Positions 7,793 to 15,218 of a stretch of DNA of 51,737 bases are shown here, in pieces (position 1 is the stretch's first letter; each line of letters begins with the position of its first letter). The stretch comes from an uncultured Eubacteriales bacterium (lineage in GTDB: Bacteria; Bacillota; Clostridia; Oscillospirales; CAG-272): assembly GCA_934525675.1 (NCBI GenBank), contig CAKSZH010000015.1, positions 1 to 51,737 of the forward strand. Direction: 5' to 3'. The position numbers and the translations under genes are program-made. The notes below the pieces were generated by a model, which did not search any database, had not been told where the DNA came from, and was given only the letters and a program-made list of their open reading frames with translations.

Positions 7793-7821
7793 ATTTTACC
7801 ATGCTTTTCCCGTCAAGTCAA
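7793..7821 (-). promoter_or_regulatory. purB promoter
   Basis: On the - strand: TTGACT (7821-7816), 17-bp spacer, TAAAAT (7798-7793). The spacer contains TTGACGGGAAAAGC, nearly repeated in the gap promoter at 21612-21640. Confidence 0.65.
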
Positions 7822-7868
7822 GGGAAAACCGGCGGGAAGGGCAAGGCTGAACGGAAAAAGGAGAGACG

Positions 7869-7897
7869 TTGACAAATCCGGATTTTTGCGGTACAAT
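7869..7897 (+). promoter_or_regulatory. Strong promoter of the DUF6472-like gene
   Basis: TTGACA (7869-7874), exactly 17 bp, TACAAT (7892-7897). An untranslated leader of about 120 nt follows before the ATG at 8021. I see no recognisable riboswitch in it. Confidence 0.8.
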
Positions 7898-8020
7898 AAA
7901 AAGGGGGAAAGTGCTCCCTTGCCGTTCGGTTCATGTTCCGGTGAAGCCGGCACAGTGACTTTGCGGACAAGCGAACGGCGGAGAACGTTCTCCCGAAAAA
8001 CGGAAAGGAGAGTGACGGAT

Positions 8021-8236
8021 ATGGCAATCACAGGCGAAAAAGCGGTTTTGAAGAAACGCCCGGCATCCAACTGCGAGCACTGCGAGTTTTATGACTACGA
8101 CGAGTATTACGATGAGTATACCTGTTCCATGAGCCTTGACGAGGACGAGATGATCGACTATCTGTCAAGGGATTCCGCATCCTGCCCCTATTTCCGCTTC
8201 TACGATGAGTACAAAAGCGTTCACAAACAAATCTGA
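8021..8236 (+). CDS. Small Cys/Asp/Tyr-rich protein, DUF6472-like
   Basis: 71 residues with a strong promoter and an AAAGGAG ribosome binding site before ATG 8021. The pattern is NCEHCEFYDYDEYYDEYTC, then MSLDEDEMIDYLS and SCPYFRFYDEYKSVHKQI. Cysteines 18, 21, 35 and 55 could form a zinc site. I recall this pattern from DUF6472, a small family widespread in Clostridia with no known function. The family name is from memory and not checked. It has its own promoter and terminator. The longer frame opening at 7703 is an artefact. Confidence 0.8.
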   Translation: MAITGEKAVLKKRPASNCEHCEFYDYDEYYDEYTCSMSLDEDEMIDYLSRDSASCPYFRFYDEYKSVHKQI

Positions 8237-8253
8237 TTTCTGATGAAAGAAAA

Positions 8254-8291
8254 AAGCCCCGCTCGTCGCATATGCGGCGGGCGGGGCTTTG
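8254..8291. terminator. Terminator after the DUF6472-like gene
   Basis: AAAGCCCCGC and GCGGGGCTTT arms (8256-8265 and 8282-8291) with inner pairs GTCGC/GCGGC. A-rich on one side and T-rich on the other, so usable from both strands. It lies between convergent genes. Confidence 0.8.
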
Positions 8292-8417
8292 CCATTCGTA
8301 CCGTTCCGGATGCCGGATCACACAAGCATCGGTAAAAACGTGGGAAGGGAAGGAAGGGAAGACAATGAGATGCCGGGGAAAGAGGCGCTGCGGCGGTACG
8401 AAAACATTGCCGGTGGT

Positions 8418-8636
8418 TCAGAACAACTCCGTGGACTGCACGGTTTCCGTTACGGATGGGGGATCTTTGCGCGGTGTTTCCGCCGCCTGGAAGCGAAGCA
8501 TGCTGATGACAAAGCTGACGGCGAGCGCCAGATTGACGGCGAGCATGACGATGTTCAGATAAAAGAACGCGTTGGTTCGTCGGAAACGCCGGAAGGCGCG
8601 CTCGGTGTCGGTATAGTAATTGGGATCGTTATTCAT
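8418..8636 (-). CDS. Small single-pass membrane protein, unknown
   Basis: 72 residues from ATG 8636 with GGAAG upstream. The N terminus is charged and tyrosine-rich (MNNDPNYYTDTERAFRRFRRTN), followed by one hydrophobic helix (about 24-46, FFYLNIVMLAVNLALAVSFVISM) and a short polar tail with many Thr and Pro. I do not recognise a family. What makes it credible is a consensus promoter on the same strand at 8844-8872 and a terminator just past the stop. The Arg-rich stretch before the helix suggests N-inside topology. Confidence 0.6.
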   Translation of the reverse strand: MNNDPNYYTDTERAFRRFRRTNAFFYLNIVMLAVNLALAVSFVISMLRFQAAETPRKDPPSVTETVQSTELF

Positions 8637-8843
8637 GTTTCTTCCTTTCGGTTGTTTGATGGTGAGAGAGCCGAAGCGACCGGAAAACGGAACCAGCACA
8701 GGAAGGGCAGGTCAGAAATACCCGGTGACCCCGGAATAAGTCCGGCGGAAGCGTCTGTGACAAAATCCGCGGAATCCCCCATTTTCTTTCTCAATGTCCT
8801 ATTTTCTGCGTATTATGTTCCGGAATGGTCTGTTTATAGCCTA

Positions 8844-8872
8844 ATTGTATCATATATAGCCCATAATGTCAA
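8844..8872 (-). promoter_or_regulatory. Consensus promoter on the minus strand
   Basis: TTGACA (8872-8867), 17-bp spacer, TACAAT (8849-8844) reading leftward. It drives the small membrane protein with a leader of about 205 nt. It lies back to back with the XRE gene start, so the two genes are divergent. Confidence 0.75.
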
Positions 8873-8883
8873 GGGAAAATTTC

Positions 8884-8889
8884 TATAAT
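8884..8889 (+). promoter_or_regulatory. Possible -10 box of the XRE gene
   Basis: TATAAT at 8884-8889, 33 bp before the XRE start. No good -35 is visible at the usual spacing, so the promoter may need an activator or be autoregulated. Confidence 0.4.
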
Positions 8890-8921
8890 AAACCCGAAAG
8901 ACGTTATCCGGAGGGCGAATT

Positions 8922-9164
8922 ATGGATACTTATGATGCAGTGAAGAACAGACTTTTGCAGCTCAGCTTGGAAAAACACATGACGATCCACCGGCTGGCAA
9001 CCGAGTCCGCGGTTCCGCCATCCACGGTGAAGAACATCCTGTATGGGAAGAGCAGGAATCCGGGCATTGTGACGCTTAAAATGCTATGTGACGGACTTGG
9101 GGTATCTCTGACCGAATTTTTTGACACGCCGGAGTTCCGGTCTTTAGAACAGGAGATCCGTTAA
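8922..9164 (+). CDS. XRE-family helix-turn-helix regulator
   Basis: An 80-residue stand-alone Cro/CI-type DNA-binding protein. The HTH spans about residues 18-45, with TIHRLATESAVPPSTVKNIL as the helix-turn-helix; KSRNPGIVTLKMLCDGLGVSLTEFF is the usual family tail. No ligand or multimerisation domain is present. GGAGG lies 9 nt before ATG 8922. It is divergent from the small membrane protein, a common layout for a regulator and its target, but no operator was found. Its own terminator follows. Confidence 0.85.
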   Translation: MDTYDAVKNRLLQLSLEKHMTIHRLATESAVPPSTVKNILYGKSRNPGIVTLKMLCDGLGVSLTEFFDTPEFRSLEQEIR

Positions 9165-9225
9165 AACACCGTATACCGGAAGTTCGGGGTGGCGGAAAAC
9201 GTACGGAACCGCGTCCCTGTTTTGT

Positions 9226-9266
9226 CGCGCTCAGATTCTGCCGGAAGGAATCTGCGCGGCTTTTTT
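9226..9266 (+). terminator. Terminator of the XRE gene
   Basis: CGCGC..AGATTC (9226-9238) pairs with GAATCTGCGCG (9248-9258), then T6 at 9261-9266. A GC-rich stretch of 9290-9420 follows with short inverted repeats but no gene that I can support. Confidence 0.75.
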
Positions 9267-9435
9267 GTTTTCCGAAACTTTACCGTATCGCGCCCGCCGG
9301 CGCCGCTGCGCGGCGCTCCCGCCGCGCGGACACCCTCGCTGTGCTCGGTCTCCGCTGGCTTTATGACATCCGCTGCGCGTCTGCCGCGGGCGCTTCCGCC
9401 AACACCACCTGCTTCGGTTCCGATCTCCATACCAA

Positions 9436-9473
9436 AACCGCGCCGTCCTCCTTCTCCGGAGGACGGCGCGGTT
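9436..9473 (-). terminator. Terminator of the ABC/peptidase operon
   Basis: A 16-bp perfect stem (9436-9451 with 9458-9473), AACCGCGCCGTCCTCC and its complement, 11 bp downstream of the stop of the minus-strand gene ending at 9484. Confidence 0.8.
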
Positions 9474-9483
9474 GATTTTCTTC

Positions 9484-11382
9484 TCAATCTTCTGTGACTG
9501 TCAGAAGCAACCTCTTGGAAACGATTTTGCCGTATTCGTTTTCAAAATAGATTTTCAGATACATTTCCCCCGCCTGATCGGAAGAAAACGACGCGGTTCC
9601 GTCTGCGATTTCTTCGGTTGAGAGAAACCGTTGAATCCGGGTGACGTACAGCCGTGTTTCCATGCAGATGTACAGAGGCTTGCAGCCGTCATAGCCCGAA
9701 AACTCCACCTCAAATGTTTCGTCTGTCCGGATGGTCAGCCGATCCCCGCCGCCACGATAGGCAATGCTGCCGGGATCCGCCACCGAAAAAGTGGCAGACT
9801 CGCTTTCGGCCCCGTCCGCGCTTCTTACCGAAAGACGGTAGAATCCACAGGTATCCGGAACGTAGGCGAGAAGGTTGCAGGAGATTCCGTTCACGTCGGT
9901 CGGGACGGCGTCCGCCGGGTTCAGGGTACCGATCCAGCGGTACGTGCCTTCCGCGCTTTCCGCATACCGGATGACGATTTCACCGCCGTCCGCCTGCATG
10001 AGATTCAGCGTCACCGTAGCGCCCTGGGAATACACGGCGCCGTTCCCCCGGTCGGGGCAGAGCGCCATACGATTCAACTCTGCATTGGTTGGGTAACGGT
10101 CGGCGGGCGGGACCTCCCCAAGCCGATCATAACGGTAAACCTGATACCGGGACAGGTACAACTCTTCAAAAACGGGATAGGTCAGCCAGGTCTTGCGGAT
10201 GCAGGCGATGCTTGCCTCGGTGACTTCCACTGCATAGATTTTTCCGTTGCTATGCCGCAGGATTCTGCTGACAATTGCCATGTGTCCGCCGTCCTGCATA
10301 TCCGGGGTCCCGCTGCACAGAACATCGCACAGCATGAGTCCGTCTTCCGGGGGATTGACCGGATTCATTCCCGGAATGTTCTCCCATTCGTAAGTGGAAT
10401 ACCGGATGTCGAAGTTGAAGGCATATCCGATGATGGTGGAGCAGACGGTGCCGTAAGGCGACCAGGCATACTGAATTCCGGGACTGTGCCCCGGATCGTC
10501 CTTGCGGGAGATGTCGGAGGTGTACAGAATGCTCGCGGGATTGGCGAGCGCGGAGAAGAAGGTCTCAAAGGAAACTTCCATCCCTACGTAGGCATCTGTC
10601 TTGCGCACGGAGGAATAGGGAAAGGCAAAGAGCAGACTGTCCTTTTTCAGATGCAGGGAAGTATAGGGATGCGGTTTCCCGATACGCGCCGGGTCGTTGT
10701 ACCCGATGGCAAAGCCGTTTCCGCGTGTTTCGAGAATGGTGTCGGAGAAGATTCTCAGGCGGTCGAGCGCATGCTGCATTCCGTCCGAAACGGCAAGGTC
10801 GGCGGTGCAGTCTGCGGGGATCGTGCTGTTCCAGGGAGTGGAAACGGTCCCCTCTTCCAGATAAAATCCGGCGGCAACGGCATTTTCCACAGTTGCCACG
10901 GCATTTCTGCCGGATTGCACACGCAGATAAGCGGTGTCTGCGGATGTGGCGAACGTCGCAGGAGAAACGGAATTGGAGAACGGTACCCGGTGGAGAAAAC
11001 GGAATTCTGCATCGTATTCATAGATGAGCGAGGTATAGAAAGGGTACCCCCAGTCGGTGACGCTGAGCGTATAGACCGTTGCGGGAGAAACGGGAATATA
11101 TCCGCTCCGGACCCGGTCGTTCTCCTCCGTATCTTCTCCCGCGATTCCGATTCCGCCAACCTCAAAAGAGGTGTTGAACAGGTTGTCCGGATCGACCGAT
11201 GTTTCGGTTTCTGTCGGGGCGGGAGGATGCGGAGGTAACTTACCGTTTATCAGAAGGAACAACAGTGCCAGCAGTACGGACAGCAATAAGGGGAGAGAAC
11301 AGGAAAGGAGAATTGCTGTGCATTTTGCCTTTTTGCTGCTCCCCTTCCGCTCTGTGGTTTCCGTTGTTTCCTTTTTGCCCAT
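9484..11382 (-). CDS. Membrane-anchored extracellular protein with apparent papain-like (NlpC/P60/CHAP-like) domain
   Basis: 632 residues. A short cytoplasmic Lys/Thr-rich head is followed by one membrane helix (about 21-46) and a Pro/Thr linker, so the bulk lies outside. Residues 60-200 look like a beta-sandwich (VSPATVYTLSVTDWGYPF). At 305-370 the pattern GTVCSTIIGYAF (C314), then LMLCDVLCSGTPDM and GGHMAIVSRI (H367), resembles the Cys and His blocks of NlpC/P60 or CHAP cysteine peptidases, which cleave peptidoglycan peptides. The C-terminal part from about 440 holds one or two Ig-like beta domains. AAAGGA precedes ATG 11382. It is 43 bp downstream of the permease gene and probably co-transcribed. 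The fold call is by eye, and a catalytic role is inference. Confidence 0.6.
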   Translation of the reverse strand: MGKKETTETTERKGSSKKAKCTAILLSCSLPLLLSVLLALLFLLINGKLPPHPPAPTETETSVDPDNLFNTSFEVGGIGIAGEDTEENDRVRSGYIPVSPATVYTLSVTDWGYPFYTSLIYEYDAEFRFLHRVPFSNSVSPATFATSADTAYLRVQSGRNAVATVENAVAAGFYLEEGTVSTPWNSTIPADCTADLAVSDGMQHALDRLRIFSDTILETRGNGFAIGYNDPARIGKPHPYTSLHLKKDSLLFAFPYSSVRKTDAYVGMEVSFETFFSALANPASILYTSDISRKDDPGHSPGIQYAWSPYGTVCSTIIGYAFNFDIRYSTYEWENIPGMNPVNPPEDGLMLCDVLCSGTPDMQDGGHMAIVSRILRHSNGKIYAVEVTEASIACIRKTWLTYPVFEELYLSRYQVYRYDRLGEVPPADRYPTNAELNRMALCPDRGNGAVYSQGATVTLNLMQADGGEIVIRYAESAEGTYRWIGTLNPADAVPTDVNGISCNLLAYVPDTCGFYRLSVRSADGAESESATFSVADPGSIAYRGGGDRLTIRTDETFEVEFSGYDGCKPLYICMETRLYVTRIQRFLSTEEIADGTASFSSDQAGEMYLKIYFENEYGKIVSKRLLLTVTED

Positions 11383-11425
11383 ATCCTATTGTCCTTTCTT
11401 CCGATTTCCGATCTGCCGGAATTCC

Positions 11426-14158
11426 TTATTCCACCGATTTGAGCGAGTCAGCCATGTTGATCTTTGCAATGCGGAACTGCATGAAGAATCCGACTGCGAG
11501 GGCAAAGGCAAAGGTGATGACAAGCGAGATCAGATAGGAGAGCGGCGAAATATAACTCTGGAACGAAATGAGGTCCACCTGGATCTGCGACATGACAAAC
11601 GCGTGGAGCGCAAAGCCGAGCGGGAGCCCCACGAGCGCGCCGAGAATCGTCAGCACGGTGTTTTCGCGGAATACATACGCGCTGGTTTCCCGGCGGTAGA
11701 AGCCGAGCACCTTGAGCGCGGCAATTTCTCTTTGCCGTTCGGTGATGTTGATGTTGGTCAGGTTGTAGAGCACGATCAGTGCAAGCGCTCCCGCGCAGAC
11801 GAGCACCAGAAGCACGATATAGTCAAGCCGGGACATGACCGAGTTGACGCGTTCCAAAAGGTCGCCCGTGGCAGTGACTGCCGCAACGTGATCGTTCTGC
11901 ATCAGCGTGGCACTGACTGCGTGCGGGTCGGCACCGTCCGCAAGGTTCAGGAATGCGGAGTTGGGCGCGGGCGACTCTCCCCACGCGTCGGCGCAGGTTG
12001 CGGGCGTCAGAACCGCGTAATTGTACACATAGTTTTCAAAGACGCCGGAGACCGTGACAAAAACCTCCCGTCGGTCGGCATCGCGGAGCGTGATACGGTC
12101 GCCGACCTTCACACCGAGCTGATCCGCCAGCTTTTCGTTGAGGAGGACCTCACCGTCCCGTGGGTAGGCGACCTGTTTTCCGTTCTTTGTGAAATGGAAG
12201 AAGGAATCCATGCCGTCACCGTCCGAGATGAGCACGTTCGCGTTTTTGATCCGTTTGTCCGCTTCCAGTTCCCAGTTGCTCTGGCGGAGCGCAATCGATG
12301 CGGTTGCGCTTTCGGGGAGAGCGGCACGGAAGGCGTCAAGCTCTTCCTCGGTCATGTCCTTCGTGAAGGTGACGGAGAGGTCGTAGACCGAGATTTTTCC
12401 GAACTGATCGTCCGCCACGCCGGCAATGGAATCGCGGATGCCGAAGCCGGTGACGAGCAGCGCGGTACAGCCCGCCACGCCGAGCACCATCATGAAAAAG
12501 CGCTTGCGGTAGCGGAAAATGTTGCGCGCGGACACCTTGTGGAGGAATTTCATGCGCTTCCAGATAAACGGAATCTTTTCCAGGAAAATACGCTTGCCGC
12601 TCTTGGGTGCCTTGGGACGGGTCAGGTTTGCGGGCGTTTCCCGGAGCGACGTGCGGCAGGACAGCCACGCGGAACCGACCGAGCAGAGCAGGGCAACGAC
12701 AAAGGAAATGAGGAAAAGCACGGGGGAGAATACGAATTCGAGCGGCGCGAAGTCGTACATGATGGCGTAAACTGCCCAGATGATGCGGGGGATGAAGAGC
12801 GTGCCGATGAAATAGCCGGAGACCGAACCGATGACGGCGGCGCTTCCCGCATAGATGGTGTAGCGCGACATGATGGCACCGGTAGAAAAGCCGAGCGCTT
12901 TGAGCACGCCGTTCTGGGTACGCTCCTCGGTGACCATACGCGTCATGGTGGTGGAGCAGATGAGCGCGGCGAGCAGGAAGAAGAACACGGGGAAGACCAT
13001 GGAGATGCCCTCCACGATCGCGGAATCGTTGTCAAAGCAGGAGTACCCCACGTTTTCGTTCCGCGTCAGAACGTAGGTCGTCGCCCCTCCCATATTGTCC
13101 AGCCGTTCCCGGAGCGCGCGGAGCTGTTCTTCCGCGGACGCTTTTGCGGCAAGGTATTCCGCGTTGCCGTCTTCCCACGCGGCAAGCCCCGTGCGGTATT
13201 CTTCCGCGTAGCCTTCCAGTTTGGAAAGCAGCTCGTCTCCTTCTTCGGACGGAAAGAGCTGGTTATAATTCTTTACATAATCAATTCTTGAGAGCAGGGC
13301 ATCGTAATCCACTGCGTCAAGCTGCGCCTTTGCTTCGTCCAGCTGACGTTTTGCCTCGGAGAGTTTTTCGTTTGCTGCCGCCTCTGCTTCCGGGTACATC
13401 CGGTTGAAGCGGTCCCCGGCGCGCTCGGCAAGCATGGATTTGATTTCTTCCAGATGTGCGTCCACCGTACTTTCGTAAGCGTCGGAGAAGAGCGGTGCAC
13501 GGTCGGAGAGCGTCAGGCAGACCTCGGTGTAATAGTCCGCCGTGAAAACACCCCGGGGCAGGTACAGAAAGCCCGCTACGCTTCCGGTTCCGACCGAGGA
13601 GGTGCCGCGTTCATAGTTGAGGTACATCGGCGAAGTGGCAAGCCCGACGAGCCGGTAGGTCCTTCCCGAAAGCGCGGAGATCGTGTCCGATGGATTGGTG
13701 TCGGTCAGAGTCAGTTCTTTCCCGATGTCGGCTTCCGTGAAGAGATGCGCATCGCCGAGACATTCGTCGTCCGCCTCCGGCATTCTGCCCGCCGTGAGCG
13801 AGGGCAGATTGATCTCTTGTGGCAAAGACATGAGGTGATACACCTTGCCCGTGCCGTCCTCCCCGCCGAGACGCAGGATCGCGTCAAGCGAGTTCATGCC
13901 CTCCGCCGCGGCGATGCCGTCCGCTTTGCGGAAAGCCTCCACGTCGTCCCGGGTAAGTCCCACGGTGGAGATCAGACGATAGTCATAGAAATTCAGTTCC
14001 GTGAGATAGGTATCTCCGGTTTTCACCATTGCATCACGGCAGATTTTGAGTCCCGAAAAGAAGCCGCACCCCAGCGCAATGATGGCAAGGATCGCAAGGT
14101 ACCTGCCGAGACTCTTGCGGATTCCGCGGAATACGGATTTGAGTAAAGTTCCCGTCAT
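11426..14158 (-). CDS. ABC transporter permease, FtsX/MacB type with coiled-coil ectodomain
   Basis: 910 residues: a first helix at about 19-39, a large extracellular domain of about 340 residues, three helices (about 385-520) forming FtsX domain 1, a linker with two amphipathic Arg/Lys-rich segments, another helix (about 570) with a second ectodomain, and three C-terminal helices (FtsX domain 2). The first ectodomain contains a long heptad-rich stretch (about 228-353: EAEAAANEKLSEAKRQLDEA and later AKASAEEQLRALRERL). Such type VII ABC systems (MacB, LolCDE, FtsEX) transmit force rather than import solutes. The gene starts 4 bp after the ATPase stop. The substrate or partner is unknown; the downstream peptidase-like gene is the best candidate. 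Confidence 0.85.
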   Translation of the reverse strand: MTGTLLKSVFRGIRKSLGRYLAILAIIALGCGFFSGLKICRDAMVKTGDTYLTELNFYDYRLISTVGLTRDDVEAFRKADGIAAAEGMNSLDAILRLGGEDGTGKVYHLMSLPQEINLPSLTAGRMPEADDECLGDAHLFTEADIGKELTLTDTNPSDTISALSGRTYRLVGLATSPMYLNYERGTSSVGTGSVAGFLYLPRGVFTADYYTEVCLTLSDRAPLFSDAYESTVDAHLEEIKSMLAERAGDRFNRMYPEAEAAANEKLSEAKRQLDEAKAQLDAVDYDALLSRIDYVKNYNQLFPSEEGDELLSKLEGYAEEYRTGLAAWEDGNAEYLAAKASAEEQLRALRERLDNMGGATTYVLTRNENVGYSCFDNDSAIVEGISMVFPVFFFLLAALICSTTMTRMVTEERTQNGVLKALGFSTGAIMSRYTIYAGSAAVIGSVSGYFIGTLFIPRIIWAVYAIMYDFAPLEFVFSPVLFLISFVVALLCSVGSAWLSCRTSLRETPANLTRPKAPKSGKRIFLEKIPFIWKRMKFLHKVSARNIFRYRKRFFMMVLGVAGCTALLVTGFGIRDSIAGVADDQFGKISVYDLSVTFTKDMTEEELDAFRAALPESATASIALRQSNWELEADKRIKNANVLISDGDGMDSFFHFTKNGKQVAYPRDGEVLLNEKLADQLGVKVGDRITLRDADRREVFVTVSGVFENYVYNYAVLTPATCADAWGESPAPNSAFLNLADGADPHAVSATLMQNDHVAAVTATGDLLERVNSVMSRLDYIVLLVLVCAGALALIVLYNLTNINITERQREIAALKVLGFYRRETSAYVFRENTVLTILGALVGLPLGFALHAFVMSQIQVDLISFQSYISPLSYLISLVITFAFALAVGFFMQFRIAKINMADSLKSVE

Positions 14159-14162
14159 GGCG

Positions 14163-14864
14163 TCACCACTCGATTTCTTCCACGGGGACGGGATGTTCGT
14201 TGGTCTTCACGGAGCGGACGGTTCCGTTCGCTACGTGAATGACGCGGTCCGCCATGGCAGTGAGGGCGGAGTTGTGGGTGATGATGACGACCGTCATTCC
14301 GTTCTTGCGGCAGGTATCCTGAAGCAGCTTCAGCACCTGTTTGCCGGTCTCGTAGTCCAGCGCGCCGGTCGGCTCGTCGCAAAGAAGCAGTTTCGGATTC
14401 TTGGCAAGTGCGCGGGCGATGGAAACACGTTGCTGCTCGCCGCCGGAAAGCTGGGCGGGGAAGTTGTCGGTCCGTCCGCCGAGCCCCACTTCCGAGAGCA
14501 CTTTCCCGGCGTCGAGGGAATGTGGGCAGATCTGCGCCGCCAGTTCCACGTTTTCAAGCGCCGTCAGGTTCTGCACCAGGTTGTAAAACTGGAACACGAA
14601 ACCCACGTCGTACCGCCGGTACGCTGTGAGTTGCTTTTCATTCATGGCGGAAACCTCCGACCCGTCGAGAAGAACTTTTCCCGTGGTCAGGGTATCCATG
14701 CCGCCGAGAATGTTGAGTAAGGTTGTTTTGCCCGCGCCGGATGCGCCGACAATGACGCACAGCTCTCCCTTTTCAATCCCGAAGGAAATGTTGTCGAGCG
14801 CGCGGATTTCCACCTCGCCCATATGATAGATCTTGCTGACATGATCGAACGAAACAAAACTCAT
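14163..14864 (-). CDS. ABC transporter ATP-binding protein (MacB/LolD/FtsE class)
   Basis: 233 residues, the usual length for this class. Walker A GASGAGKTT (about 40-48), Q-loop in GFVFQFYNLV, signature LSGGEQQRVSIARAL, Walker B LLLCDEPTGALD, and H-loop VIITHN. The DEPTGALD form and QQR after the signature are typical of MacB/LolD-type ATPases. It is the first gene of the ATPase-permease-peptidase operon. The start ATG 14864 has no close ribosome binding site; the nearest purine stretch (GGGGAAG) lies in a 16-bp palindrome about 15 nt upstream, so translation may be weak or controlled. Confidence 0.93.
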   Translation of the reverse strand: MSFVSFDHVSKIYHMGEVEIRALDNISFGIEKGELCVIVGASGAGKTTLLNILGGMDTLTTGKVLLDGSEVSAMNEKQLTAYRRYDVGFVFQFYNLVQNLTALENVELAAQICPHSLDAGKVLSEVGLGGRTDNFPAQLSGGEQQRVSIARALAKNPKLLLCDEPTGALDYETGKQVLKLLQDTCRKNGMTVVIITHNSALTAMADRVIHVANGTVRSVKTNEHPVPVEEIEW

Positions 14865-14878
14865 GAAATGTTACCATA

Positions 14879-14894
14879 GCTTCCCCGGGGAAGC
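14879..14894. promoter_or_regulatory. 16-bp perfect palindrome before the ABC operon
   Basis: GCTTCCCCGGGGAAGC lies 15 bp upstream of the ATPase start codon and downstream of the predicted promoter. It could be an operator or an mRNA hairpin that controls initiation. No matching copy was noticed elsewhere in the window. Confidence 0.4.
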
Positions 14895-14973
14895 GTCCTT
14901 TCCGGAAAATGGCATCGGGGCCCGCCTGCCTGCGGGAGCCGTTTCCTTCATTATAGATTACGTTTATAAATTC

Positions 14974-15002
14974 ATTATAAAGAATTTCCGGGAGAAAATC
15001 AA
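14974..15002 (-). promoter_or_regulatory. Promoter of the ABC/peptidase operon
   Basis: Leftward TTGATT (15002-14997), 17 bp, TATAAT (14979-14974), about 110 bp before the ATPase start. A second TATAAT-like box lies at 14955-14950. Confidence 0.55.
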
Positions 15003-15122
15003 CCCGAAAAAGTGAACGCTATGCGATAATCTTCTGACGGTCTTGCGAAATCGTACCGGGCTTTTCTTTCCGGTTGTGCGACAAAACGCCGTTTCTCTCC
15101 CGCCCCGGCGAGCAGATTGCAG

Positions 15123-15151
15123 TTGACAAATGCGGGGAAATGGGGTATAAT
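15123..15151 (+). promoter_or_regulatory. Consensus promoter of the Na/Pi cotransporter gene
   Basis: TTGACA (15123-15128), 17 bp, TATAAT (15146-15151). The leader to ATG 15219 is about 60 nt. No pho box was recognised. Confidence 0.85.
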
Positions 15152-15218
15152 AAACTGAAAACAGTCGGAATGCGGGAGTCCTTTGACCTCCGCGTGCTTT
15201 TTTGCGGAAAGGGGACAT

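Noticed and set aside
7898..8020. Riboswitch in the leader of the DUF6472-like gene
   Set aside because: The leader is long enough for a small regulatory RNA, but I could not match any known riboswitch core or find a terminator/antiterminator pair.
9290..9420. Further copy of the GC-rich interspersed repeat, or a small gene
   Set aside because: It is GC-rich with short inverted repeats (GGCGCCGCTGCGCGGCGC) but lacks the GGATCC and GGTGCCCGCC blocks and has no ribosome binding site.
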